In this document: positions 18,511 to 26,336 of the stretch, piece after piece
Layout: each line of letters starts with the position of its first letter
Position numbering within the stretch: position 1 is the stretch's first letter
NCBI GenBank assembly: GCA_963726785.1
Contig: CAVSDJ010000008.1
Span: 1,364,001-1,428,000, forward strand
Source: DATEKX01 sp963726785
Lineage (GTDB): Bacteria > Acidobacteriota > Blastocatellia > UBA7656
Length of the DNA stretch: 64,000 nt
Direction: 5' to 3'
Made by a program: the position numbers and the translations under genes
Notes under the pieces: model-generated
The model's input: the letters and a program-made list of their open reading frames with translations, nothing else
What the model was told of the DNA's origin: nothing
Databases searched by the model: none

Positions 18511-20333
18511 CTAAACCTGAGTATTGATACTGCTGGCGAATTCCAAAGGGGCAGTTGCCTGGCGACTATACGAGAAGGCTTCCAGTAAAATGAGGGCTCT
18601 AATCACAACATTTTGTATGATGGAGGAAAGAAGGCAGGGCCTTAAAACCCAAAGCCCTCGACCTTATACCAGATCAAACTGCCAGAGTTGCTCACGCAGC
18701 TTTTCCCAAAGGAAATATCTACTTGCGCATTCGCGATGAGCTTGGCTCTATATATAAGGATGAATCCTTCGTTGACTTATTCGCCAGTCGTGGGCAGCCG
18801 GCACAGTGTCCCGGTCGCCTTGCCTGGATCACTATCTTGCAGTTTGCCGAAGGTCTATCAGATCGTCAGGCATCAGAGGCAGTGCGTAGCCGCATTGATT
18901 GGAAGTATCTGTTAGGGCTGGAACTGACTGATTCGGGCTTTGATGCTTCCGTATTAAGCGAGTTTCGTGGACGCTTGGTTAGCGGCAGCGCCGAGAATCT
19001 ATTGTTTGAACTCTTGTTAGATCAGCTTCGGGAGGCAGGGCTGATGAAAGCACGCACTCGCCAACGAACAGATTCAACGCATGTGTTGGCATCTATTCAG
19101 GCACTCAATCGGCTGGAATGTGTGGGAGAGATTATGCGTCATGCTCTTGATAGCCTGGCAAGGGTTGCGCCCGGTTGGATTCAGAAGCAGGCTAAACCGG
19201 AATGGTTTGAGCGATATGTAAGGCCGTTTGAAGCGTCTCGACTGCCAGCGAGTCGCGCGCAACGATATGCCCTGGCCGAGACAATCGGCAGGGATGGTCA
19301 TCAACTATTGAGCGCAATCTATGAGCAGGCACCGGAATGGATGCGACATATTCCTGCGATTGAAACTCTGCGGCGGGTTTGGGTTCAGCAGTTTCAGACT
19401 GTCGATGAGATCCTGCGATGGCGTGAAGGAGGCAATCTTCCACCTGCATCAATAATGATTTACTCACCATACGATCTGGATGCTCGCTATGGCAAAAAGC
19501 GGAATGTGGAATGGAAAGGTTACAAAGTTCATCTGACCGAGTGCTGCGACCAAGACCTGCCGTTGGTGATTACGGATGTGCAAACCACGCATGCAGCGAC
19601 AACCGACTTTGAAGTGCTTGATAAGATTCAGGCAGATTTGGCTGCACGCGACCTGCTGCCGGAAGAACATATTGTGGACTCAGGATATATGACTGGTGAG
19701 CATCTAGTTAGAAGTCAAAACGACTACGATATCACGTTGGTTGGGCCGATGCTGCCCGATCCGAGTTGGCAAGCCAGAGAAGGAAATGGATTCGACATTT
19801 CGACATTTGCAATAGATTGGGAAAGCAAACTCGTGAGGTGCCCGGAAGGGAAAGCGAGCGCATCTTGGGTTGAAGGCAAAAATGCTCATGGACATGAAAA
19901 TGTACACGTCACGTTTAGAGGCAGGGATTGTGGTAAGTGTCGCGTGCGGGGACAATGCACGAAGTCGAGAACTGGCGCACGGACACTGACGATAAGTGCG
20001 CGACCCTGCCACGAAGCCTTGCAACAAGCGCGGCAACGGGAGAAGAGTGAAGAATTCATAAAGATATATCATGCCCGCGCGGGAGTGGAGGGGACAATTT
20101 CACAGGGAGTGCGCGAAGGGGAAATGAGACGGTCTCGATACGTAGGGCTGGCTAAGACACATTTACAACATCTGGCAACAGCAACAGCGCTGAATGTAGT
20201 GCGAATAGGCGAGTGGCTGATGGAAAGACCGCGTGCAGAGACGAGGCGATCAGCATTTGCCGCGCTGGCTTCTAAAGCTGCTTGAGCAGACGGCTATATC
20301 GAATTCGCCAGCAGTATCAATACTCAGGTTTAG
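18511..20333 (+). mobile_element. IS1182-family insertion sequence, full length
   Basis: The element is bounded by perfect inverted repeats of 33 bases at 18511-18543 and 20301-20333, which begin CTAAACCTGAGTATTG and end in GCGAATTC. They enclose one transposase gene on the plus strand. Outside the repeats the flanks differ and I see no clear target duplication. The right end sits inside the coding sequence of a second IS1182-like transposase, which supplies that gene's last codons and stop. Confidence 0.88.
18723..20285 (+). CDS. IS1182-family transposase
   Basis: This DDE transposase of at least 520 residues begins with the IS1182/DUF772-type block (RDELGSIYKDESFVDLFASRG, here starting at a TTG). 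Acidic-triad regions are visible in RQRTDSTHVLA, VTDVQTTHAATTDF ... HIVDSGYMTG, and the late EGTISQGVREGEMRRSRY. A C-x2-C cysteine segment (CGKCRVRGQC) typical of the family precedes the end. Homology extends 29 codons further upstream to 18636 (ALKPKALDLIPDQTARVA), where the expected ATG reads AGG although a GGAGGAAAG site stands before it. The gene may therefore have lost its normal start codon, or the base call is wrong. It catalyses movement of the surrounding element. Confidence 0.88.
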   Translation: MRIRDELGSIYKDESFVDLFASRGQPAQCPGRLAWITILQFAEGLSDRQASEAVRSRIDWKYLLGLELTDSGFDASVLSEFRGRLVSGSAENLLFELLLDQLREAGLMKARTRQRTDSTHVLASIQALNRLECVGEIMRHALDSLARVAPGWIQKQAKPEWFERYVRPFEASRLPASRAQRYALAETIGRDGHQLLSAIYEQAPEWMRHIPAIETLRRVWVQQFQTVDEILRWREGGNLPPASIMIYSPYDLDARYGKKRNVEWKGYKVHLTECCDQDLPLVITDVQTTHAATTDFEVLDKIQADLAARDLLPEEHIVDSGYMTGEHLVRSQNDYDITLVGPMLPDPSWQAREGNGFDISTFAIDWESKLVRCPEGKASASWVEGKNAHGHENVHVTFRGRDCGKCRVRGQCTKSRTGARTLTISARPCHEALQQARQREKSEEFIKIYHARAGVEGTISQGVREGEMRRSRYVGLAKTHLQHLATATALNVVRIGEWLMERPRAETRRSAFAALASKAA

Positions 20334-21273
20334 TAAGTATGCCTTCGCTCTCACATTTGCTGACCTGCTCTCCTGAGTAGTAGCCCTTGTCGGCCACTAC
20401 CTCCAAGCTATCTACTCCCAACATCTCCTTGGCCGCTGTTGCAATGGGTGCTAATTGTTGCTGGTCTGTAGTCGCATTCGTCACCTCATGATAGACGATC
20501 AACTTATGTTTGCTGTCTACGGCGGTCTCTACGTTGTAGCAGACCTCAAGCCCTTGCCCGACTGACATCAATCGGCTGTCTGGATCGGTTAACGATAGTT
20601 CTTGCACGTCACTGTTTCGCGACTCTGCCGCCAGGTCCTGGAAATGCTGCTTACTCTGCTTGAGTTGCTCGATCTTAGTCGCAAGCTCTTTAGCAGAGGG
20701 GTTAGCAACAGCGGGTTGGGCCGAATCCTTTAGGTCCATCTCCGCTAGATAGTCAGCGATCTTCTTATCAATATTGTCAATGAGGCGAGCTAACTTCAAA
20801 GCGGTGAAGTTGCGTTTGCGACTATTGACTGCCCGGAATTTGCTGCCGTCAATGGCAATCAACTCGCCTGCAAACAGGTCGAGACGTTTACACAACAGAG
20901 TAAACTCACGGCAGACTGCCTTAATAGCTGCGAGGTTTTGTTTGCGGAAGTCGGCGATAGTTTTGAAGTCAGGGGTGATCTTGCCCAGTAACCACATCAA
21001 CTCAACATTGCGGGTAGTTTCGCCTTCAAGCATAGGCGATGAGCGAAGGCGATTGAGGTAGCCGTAGACATAGAGCCGGAGGAGATCAGCCGGGTCATAG
21101 GCGGGTCTGCCAGTGCTGGCAGGGGAGGCATGTGTAAAGCCGAGTTGAAGCAAGTCGAGCGTGGTAAGGAAAGCGTCAATGAAGCGGACAGGATTGTCTT
21201 GTGTAATGTAATCATCGATGGCTTCGGGCAAGAGCAGCACCTCAGAACGATCCGTGCGGCGAACATAACTCAT
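20317..21273 (-). CDS. Truncated IS1182-family transposase (second element)
   Basis: This is the N-terminal 318 residues of a different IS1182-type transposase: YVRRTDRSEVLLLPEAIDDY, then GRPAYDPADLLRLYVYGYLN, MWLLGKITPDFKTIADFR, ELIAIDGSKFRAV with the first catalytic Asp, and VVADKGYYSG with the second. The reading frame stops inside the right inverted repeat of the IS element at 18511-20333, so the C-terminal domain with the final catalytic Glu is missing and the product should be inactive. The missing 3' part is not found on the other side of that element, so insertion was accompanied by deletion. Its outer end runs to about 21347 (minus-strand CCAGACTGTGTGAAAAC). Confidence 0.85.
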   Translation of the reverse strand: MSYVRRTDRSEVLLLPEAIDDYITQDNPVRFIDAFLTTLDLLQLGFTHASPASTGRPAYDPADLLRLYVYGYLNRLRSSPMLEGETTRNVELMWLLGKITPDFKTIADFRKQNLAAIKAVCREFTLLCKRLDLFAGELIAIDGSKFRAVNSRKRNFTALKLARLIDNIDKKIADYLAEMDLKDSAQPAVANPSAKELATKIEQLKQSKQHFQDLAAESRNSDVQELSLTDPDSRLMSVGQGLEVCYNVETAVDSKHKLIVYHEVTNATTDQQQLAPIATAAKEMLGVDSLEVVADKGYYSGEQVSKCESEGILTKPEY

Positions 21274-21346
21274 GAGAGGTCACCTCGTGTTGAAAGTGTC
21301 AGAGTTGATACGATGGTAACAGCGCAAGAGTTTTCACACAGTCTGG

Positions 21347-21480
21347 GATGGTCGTATGGGCGAGATTGATGCCACGTTCAGCCGGCATATCTCGGAGGTC
21401 GCGATAGCTGATGATATACCAGTGGACGCAGAGAACGATTATTGAAGAATTAAAGTGGCGGCCCTTGAATAGAGATGAGT
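21347..21480 (-). pseudogene. IS6-family transposase N-terminal fragment
   Basis: The minus strand encodes FKGRHFNSSIIVLCVHWYI followed by SYRDLRDMPAERGINLAHTTI. This is the start of IS6/IS26-type transposases (F..RHF...I...VRWYL...SYRDL.E.M.ERG...HTTI). It breaks off at about 21347, exactly where the outer end of the truncated IS1182-like element begins, so the latter inserted into it. Confidence 0.8.
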
Positions 21481-21644
21481 AACCAGAAATGCTGTCGTTT
21501 ATTCTGCAGATTATGTACTCTCTCTGCTGGATGCACCAGAACACGCGTCTTGGCGCTCGCCTTCGTCTTGGGCGTGCCCAACTGCGAACCTGTTTTCCAA
21601 GTGAAGGTCAATCTCCCTTATGCTTGCGATACCGCAAAAATAAT

Positions 21645-21679
21645 TTGACAAGTGGTTCGCAAAATGCGAACATGCAAAT
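21645..21679 (+). promoter_or_regulatory. higBA promoter and palindromic operator
   Basis: A TTGACA box at 21645-21650 is followed by a perfect inverted repeat GTTCGC-AAAAT-GCGAAC at 21655-21671, immediately before the GTG of the toxin gene. No good -10 hexamer is visible at the standard distance. A palindrome overlapping the core promoter is the usual autorepression site bound by HigA-type antitoxins, so the downstream HTH protein probably binds here. Confidence 0.6.
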
Positions 21680-21979
21680 GTGAGGATAATAAGTCGAAAG
21701 GCGCTGTTAGACTTTGGCGCAGATCACGTCGATGCAACCGAGCCTCTCGATAACTGGTATCGCAGGGCTAAGAGCGCGCAATGGAATAGCTTGGATGATG
21801 TGCAAAACGACTACAGGAGCGCAGATTAAGCAGGTGATTGCACAGTGTTTAACATAAAGGGCAACAAATATAGGCTGATAGTTAAAATTCGATATGATAA
21901 ACAGCTTATATTTGTACGTTACATATTTACGCATGCTGAATACGACAAAGGGGGCTACAGAGATGACTGCAACTGCTAA
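21680..21979 (+). pseudogene. higB: HigB-family mRNA interferase toxin with an internal stop
   Basis: Reading from the GTG at 21680 gives VRIISRKALLDFGADHVDA, then LDNWYRRAKSAQWNSLDDV, a TAA at 21827-21829, and in the same frame CTVFNIKGNKYRLIVKIRYD ... IFTHAEYDK before a stop at 21977. This is end-to-end HigB (RelE/ParE fold, ribosome-dependent mRNA interferase) of about 99 codons with one nonsense codon at position 50. Conserved residues for RNA cleavage lie after the stop, so the toxin is inactive unless the stop is a sequencing error or is suppressed. The end overlaps the antitoxin gene by 17 bases, the normal higBA order. Confidence 0.82.
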
Positions 21980-22367
21980 ATTGAACGAAAAGAAATACGC
22001 GAAATTGTTGGCTAAGGCTTTGCCAGGAGTTATTGAAACTGAAGAGGAAAACAATCGCCTCCTTGTACAAGTAGACCATCTTATGGATAAAGAGCGCCTA
22101 TCGCCGGAAGAGTCAAAACTGCTTGATCTTTTGGTTAAGCTCATAGAAGAGTTTGAGGAAAAACGTTATGCACTAAATGCTTCAACCCCGCATAGTATAC
22201 TGCTTGACATAATGGAAACACGCGGAATCAAGCAGAGCGACCTGTGGCCCCTATTCGGCTCTAAAGGTACAGCCTCAGAAGTAATCAACGGCAAGCGAGG
22301 CATCAGCAAGACCCATGCTAAGAAGCTTGCCGAGTATTTCAACGTGTCGGTCGAATTGTTTATCTGA
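21963..22367 (+). CDS. higA: HigA-family antitoxin, XRE-type helix-turn-helix regulator
   Basis: This 134-residue protein starts at the ATG at 21963, preceded by AAAGGGGGCT. The last 60 residues are a helix-turn-helix domain of the HigA type: SILLDIMETRGIKQSDLWPL, then GSKGTASEVINGKRGISK and HAKKLAEYFNVSVELFI, matching the family's DLA..FGS...SEVLNGKR.LS...A..LA..F.VS...F. The N-terminal half is acidic and helical, as expected for the toxin-wrapping part. It should neutralise HigB and repress the promoter at the upstream palindrome. Since higB is interrupted, the antitoxin is an orphan that could only act in regulation or against related toxins. Confidence 0.85.
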   Translation: MTATAKLNEKKYAKLLAKALPGVIETEEENNRLLVQVDHLMDKERLSPEESKLLDLLVKLIEEFEEKRYALNASTPHSILLDIMETRGIKQSDLWPLFGSKGTASEVINGKRGISKTHAKKLAEYFNVSVELFI

Positions 22368-22484
22368 AAATGAAGTTTTCTCACTGTAGCGGGCAATTTA
22401 TATTGGGGCAGCAATCGCAGGTGAAACGACTTGCTACCTCGCTTTTTCCCTGAACGGTTAATCTCCCCCACAAGGCACTTAAGC

Positions 22485-23198
22485 TCTTGTTGATTCCCTT
22501 CCCTTTAGTAAGCACACCGTACCTAAAACGCGCCGAGCCATAACTTGCCAATTCTAAGGCAAGGATAAGGCAAGGTTGCGTACTAAAACGTACTAAAATG
22601 AGCAAAAGTGTATAAAGGAATCTCAAGAAAACAAAAGGCGGGCAAAGATCTTGGTAGGCTCATAACCCAAAGGTCGCAGGTTCAAACCCTGCCCCCGCAA
22701 CCACATCTGAGGGCCGCAAGGCCCTCATTTCATTAGGGTTACAGCTTCTACGCTTTCACACATTCTGCTGACGGTTCAATTTACGTTTCTTAATTCCTCC
22801 TTACTATATAAAGACGGTGACAATTTTATTTTCTTCCATCTAACGAATTCCTATCTTCTTAGCTTCAATCGTTGATCCAAGTATTTCCGTTTTTCTTTTA
22901 TTCCCTTAAGTGCTTACCCAATAGAATTACCTCCTGTTTATATAAGACGCCGATCATCAGCATTTCTTCCACTGCACAAAAATAATCGGCTTTGTCCATT
23001 AATCCGCGTTGTCGATAGCAATTATGCGGGCGAAATTCTGACAGGTTTGACGTAGAAGAATATCGCCTATTGCGGCCTTGCTACGATGATCGCTAAGGCT
23101 GATTACTATTTTATGCTACGTGACATTGACTGGAAGAAATCACCCGGGGTGCCGATGCGTAATTTCGTATGTCGTGCGACTGCCAGAGTGAAGTGTTT
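22485..23198. repeat. Long direct repeat, left copy, flanking the CHAT/GTPase island
   Basis: About 700 bases here recur, in the same orientation and with scattered differences, at 51553-52263. The match is strongest from about 22565 to 23198. The order of parts is a 10-bp-periodic array (22581-22620, core CTAAAA), the 3' half of an initiator tRNA, its terminator hairpin, about 380 bases without a clear gene, and the 3' end of a PIN-domain gene on the minus strand. Similarity stops abruptly at 23198 inside the PIN gene. The two copies bound a 29-kb segment, as expected for an integrated element or for tandem integration of related elements. Confidence 0.85.
22655..22726 (+). pseudogene. tRNA-fMet 3'-half fragment with terminator hairpin
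   Basis: Bases 22655-22703 match the 3' half of a bacterial initiator tRNA: anticodon loop CTCATAA with a CAT anticodon, variable loop, a T-arm with the perfect 5-bp stem GCAGG/CCTGC around TTCAAAC, the acceptor strand CCCCGCAA and an encoded CCA. The 5' half is not present; the upstream bases cannot form a D-arm or acceptor stem. A 7-bp hairpin GAGGGCC-GCAA-GGCCCTC at 22709-22726 follows. This is the classical scar left by integration at a tRNA 3' end. Confidence 0.82.
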
Positions 23199-23365
23199 CG
23201 TATTATTCGTGAGCAGCCAATCGGGACGACTGGCAACCGCCGAATCGAAGGATCTAAATCGGCTACGTGTATAAGCAAGTTTTCTTCCACCTCATCTCTT
23301 ACGGCCTCTGCCAAGACAAGGCGGCAGATGCGGGCCGCGCACAGCGACAGCACTGCCTTTACCAC
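23106..23365 (-). pseudogene. PIN-domain ribonuclease remnant
   Basis: On the minus strand, CRLVLAEAVRDEVEENLL (23260-23345) matches a PIN-domain helix region. After a gap and frame change, DWLLTNNTKHFTLAV continues to LRIGTPGDFFQSM and a stop near 23106, the usual end of VapC-like PIN proteins (TNNTRHF ... IRILTPGEFL). The catalytic N-terminal Asp region and about 60 middle residues are missing. The C-terminal part lies inside the direct repeat and recurs at about 52171-52263. Confidence 0.62.
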
Positions 23366-23367
23366 GA

Positions 23368-25500
23368 TTATGCGTCTGCGTTGGTTCCCGCACCAGATCC
23401 CTTTTTGCCACCTGCCTGAACAATTTTCATCGTTACCATTTTTGCATACCATTGCCTGCTGGGTTGAGCCCCCGACAGGGTTCGCAGACGCAGTGCTGGC
23501 GGATTGAGACTATCGATAAGGTACTGAAGAGGATCACTGCTCGCGCGCTTCTGCGAACGCGCGGGCAACGGCTGATCGAGTGGCGGGAGTTGTAGCCAGC
23601 GGAAATCTGTTGCTCCGATAGTCGTAAAAACCTTGAGAACGTCCTCCCCCTCCACATAGCCATCTGGCAGACTGGCACACAAAGGCAGTAAAATTTCCTC
23701 ACCCGGATCAATGGCCTCAGATAGGGCGGGGCTTTCCGGGTAAACTTGACTGATGCCGTAATCCGGCTGCAAATCGAGTACGGTCAGATTCAGCGTGGCG
23801 GCATAGTTATTCTTTACGCGCAGAAAAATCCACTCCCCCACTTCAACCACTGGCAAGGTGGCGACATAAGTAAAAGGGAGTAGCTCAGGCTTATCAACGG
23901 GGTCGTAATCCGGCATATATCCGGCCAGTTCAATCTCCACCTTGGAGGCAAGTTTGGAGAGCCGCCCGTAGTTATCAATCTCTTGTATATTTCGGTATTT
24001 GATCAGATGGACTAGTCGCTGTGCGATCATGGACGGCGCCCGCTGATCATTTGCTTTAAGCGATGAGGGCAACCGCTTCGGAAAGTCTAAGCGGTCTAAA
24101 ATTTCGTACTCCCCCTTTCGGTTTAATGATACAGAGAAATCGGACGGCGCGCCCTCGCTTGTCAATTCGAGAAAGCCGCTTGCTTCTTCCTTGATCGCAC
24201 GCGCGACGGCCTCCAGAGCTGTCATTTGATCGATTTTCCTTGAGAGCTTGGCATTCGGCAAGATACTGATTTTCCCATAGAGCTTAAGGCTGCCTTGATC
24301 CAACAACACCGCCTGTGCGCCTTCAGTAATCGGGGAATCTTTGAATCGCTCCTTGATCTCAGCCCAAGACTCGGTCGCACCAAGCTGGGAGATTTGCACG
24401 AGTGCCTGACGACTCCCGACATCTTTGACATCGCTTGTGCCCCACGGGTAGACGATGAGATTCGCGCCCTTGCGTAGCCCTTGGGCTTCGCCTGCCTGCA
24501 ATAAAACTCGATTTGCCAGTTCATCCAATTTGAGCACGTTGACAGCATAATAGGGACGAATCTGTTCGCTGCCAAAGATAATGCGATTGCCCTCGCCTTC
24601 AAGCTGTGGCGTCTGCTTGTCGAAATAGCCGCGCATTTTGGCAAACAGCCAGTCATAAGCCATTTTATAGGTGGCCTTGGAGTCAAGATGTCTGAGCGAT
24701 TGCAACCAGAAATAAGTGAGGGCACCTTGTGAAGGGTTGCCGTCGACGGCAAATTCGTAAGCGACCTCGTCGGCTCTGCAAGCCGCAAGCAGAACATACC
24801 CCTTCGGATTAAGCAGCCAGTTGCTGCCAACAGAAACGTTACGCCGTTTATCTGTTGCCATCGCCTTCCAGGTTGCAAGCAATTCTTCATCCGAAGCGAC
24901 AAGGCTATCCAGTGGTCGCGCTTTCTCATCAGGCTTAAACATGGTGCGCGGGACTGCATACCGTGGTTGACGAGTCGCGCCACCAGAATGGCAGCTATCC
25001 AATACGATCGTCACAATTAAGTGTTTATCCAACATCTTTTTGATCAGATAAGCCATTTCTATGTCTCGGAAATATAGCCCCTGAGTTTCGCCGATGTCGG
25101 ACGGCACCAGGGCTTCATCATAACCATCTTTTCCTTTCAATTTTTTACGCTTGGTTGCAACGCGTCCGCCATGGCCGCTGTAATGGATGTAAACATGGTC
25201 GCCGTCGGCGGCGGTGGCGATCAGGCTTTTGAAGGCGTTGACCATGTTCTTGTAAGTGGGGGCGACTTCAACCCGCTTGTCCTCCTCGCCGGGCTCGGTA
25301 ACGCTGGACGTCAGCTTGGTGATTTGCTGGTTTTGCAACCCGATCTCCTGGCGTAAAAATCTTTCCACTTCATCGACATCACGCACACAGGCGGTCAGGT
25401 CGCTGTAGTAAAGCCCTCCGGGCAATTCATTTGGCATGTAGCGATCAATGCCGATCAGCAATGCATGCATGCGGTACTGGCTATTTGGCTGGTCAACCAT
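23368..25500 (-). CDS. Caspase-family (C14) protease with DUF4384-like C-terminus
   Basis: The N-terminal part (about residues 10-290) is a bacterial caspase/metacaspase: HALLIGIDRYMP, LTACVRDVDEVERFLRQ, VYIHYSGHGGRVATK with catalytic His at about 110, DGYDEALVPSDI, and IVTIVLDSCHSGG with catalytic Cys at about 170. The C-terminal part (about 560-680) resembles DUF4384, a beta-sandwich often attached to bacterial caspases (PVVEVGEWIFLRVKNNY, then LTVLDLQPDYGISQVYP). I chose the ATG at 25500 because a GGAGGA site precedes it by a few bases; a TTG seven codons upstream is also open. It has no signal peptide, so it acts in the cytoplasm. It is divergent from a small basic protein, with a shared 223-base regulatory region. 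Caspase genes of this kind act as suicide effectors or in peptide processing. Confidence 0.88.
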   Translation of the reverse strand: MVDQPNSQYRMHALLIGIDRYMPNELPGGLYYSDLTACVRDVDEVERFLRQEIGLQNQQITKLTSSVTEPGEEDKRVEVAPTYKNMVNAFKSLIATAADGDHVYIHYSGHGGRVATKRKKLKGKDGYDEALVPSDIGETQGLYFRDIEMAYLIKKMLDKHLIVTIVLDSCHSGGATRQPRYAVPRTMFKPDEKARPLDSLVASDEELLATWKAMATDKRRNVSVGSNWLLNPKGYVLLAACRADEVAYEFAVDGNPSQGALTYFWLQSLRHLDSKATYKMAYDWLFAKMRGYFDKQTPQLEGEGNRIIFGSEQIRPYYAVNVLKLDELANRVLLQAGEAQGLRKGANLIVYPWGTSDVKDVGSRQALVQISQLGATESWAEIKERFKDSPITEGAQAVLLDQGSLKLYGKISILPNAKLSRKIDQMTALEAVARAIKEEASGFLELTSEGAPSDFSVSLNRKGEYEILDRLDFPKRLPSSLKANDQRAPSMIAQRLVHLIKYRNIQEIDNYGRLSKLASKVEIELAGYMPDYDPVDKPELLPFTYVATLPVVEVGEWIFLRVKNNYAATLNLTVLDLQPDYGISQVYPESPALSEAIDPGEEILLPLCASLPDGYVEGEDVLKVFTTIGATDFRWLQLPPLDQPLPARSQKRASSDPLQYLIDSLNPPALRLRTLSGAQPSRQWYAKMVTMKIVQAGGKKGSGAGTNADA

Positions 25501-25621
25501 GACTCCTCCATTGGCATTCAAAAAGTTAACGTCGAGCGATACGTTCAGCTATTCTTTATGCAGGAAAGGGGCATTGTATAACAGCCCGTTCACTTTTTTT
25601 CTACCGGATTTTGCAAAATGA

Positions 25622-25650
25622 TTGACACACACTGTAACTTACCTTATAAC
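25622..25650 (+). promoter_or_regulatory. Near-consensus promoter for the small basic protein
   Basis: TTGACA at 25622-25627 and TATAAC at 25645-25650 are separated by exactly 17 bases, close to the sigma-70 ideal. The transcript would start near 25657 and reach the ATG at 25724 with a leader of about 65 bases. It is among the clearest promoters in the window. Confidence 0.65.
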
Positions 25651-25723
25651 CAGACTTTCAAACTCCCTGGTTTGTAAAGAATGTTTTACCGAAAGCCATA
25701 TCACTCAGGAAAGGAACTATTTC

Positions 25724-25921
25724 ATGCCTACTAAATTAAAATCACGCTCCTCGCAAACGGAGAAAGAGGTTTCTACACGGAAGATCAATACTCGCGGCGG
25801 CGGCACACAAGACGCTAAAGGAGCCAAGAAAAAAAAGCCACCGACAGTTAAAGTCACGCCCAAAGGCGGCGGCACACAAGATGCCAAGTCAGTCTCGAAG
25901 AAGTCGTCGAAGCGCCGGTAG
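25724..25921 (+). CDS. Small basic protein with duplicated GGGTQDAK motif
   Basis: This 65-residue, strongly basic, low-complexity protein has the motif GGGTQDAK twice, at about residues 26-33 and 51-58, each followed by a Lys/Ser-rich stretch. The chosen start has an AGGAAAGG ribosome-binding site, and a near-consensus promoter lies about 75 bases upstream. There is no signal peptide or hydrophobic segment. It is divergently transcribed from the caspase gene. I know no named family. The repeated Gly-Gly-Gly and Gln-Asp-Ala-Lys elements in a flexible chain look like paired cleavage or recognition sites, so it could be a substrate, inhibitor or DNA/RNA-binding partner of the protease (inference). 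Confidence 0.6.
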   Translation: MPTKLKSRSSQTEKEVSTRKINTRGGGTQDAKGAKKKKPPTVKVTPKGGGTQDAKSVSKKSSKRR

Positions 25922-25971
25922 CTTGGAAGCTTTTCAGCCACCTTACCATCCCATCTGAATATCATTTTGTC

Positions 25972-26017
25972 GAGTCGCGCGGCCCGTGCATTTAGGGCTG
26001 TTTTTTGCGCGCGACTC
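25972..26017 (+). terminator. Nested inverted repeat, probable terminator after the small gene
   Basis: A perfect 10-bp inverted repeat GAGTCGCGCG/CGCGCGACTC (25972-25981 and 26008-26017) encloses a smaller GCCC/GGGC stem that is followed by TTTTTT. The inner stem with its T-run could terminate the small gene at 25724-25921; the outer stem would compete with it. The rest of 25922-26330 shows no gene I can support, only a TATAAT at 26320-26325 before the next CHAT gene. Confidence 0.45.
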
Positions 26018-26336
26018 CTATCGGGCTTGGCCTGATTACAAGCTTATATAAAACTAAGCCAGACTGCAGGAGCATTGTCGTCTACACATGTCGAGAGTCG
26101 TAATAATATAGAATGTGTTCACAATCCCGAATCCTGGGCTGCACCAGTAACGGCGCTATCAGCAACTCGTGACCGAGCAGATGAACTCGACACAGGCTAT
26201 TATTGCGAGATGAGCGCTTCCACTCAGTTTGACTTGGCAAGGATGTTCCCCACAAGTATTCTAATTTCCTGTGTATTGAAGGCCGATGAATGTAAGTAAT
26301 GAAAACGACCGGCACACGGTATAATAAAGATTGGTA

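Noticed and set aside
22640..22703. Complete tRNA gene with CAT anticodon
   Set aside because: Only the 3' half is tRNA-like; the bases before the anticodon arm cannot form a D-arm or pair with the acceptor strand. The same holds for the copy at 51721.
23086..23274. Short plus-strand frame inside the direct repeat (also at 52151)
   Set aside because: The opposite strand gives a coherent PIN-domain C-terminus, so the plus-strand frame is a shadow.
25741..25910. CRISPR-like or tandem DNA repeat in the small basic gene
   Set aside because: There are only two copies of a roughly 25-base unit coding for GGGTQDAK; this is a protein-level duplication and no array is present. I found no CRISPR array anywhere in the window.
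26075..26299. 74-codon open frame between the small basic gene and CHAT gene 1
   Set aside because: No ribosome-binding site, no domain and ordinary composition; it overlaps a region likely to be regulatory.
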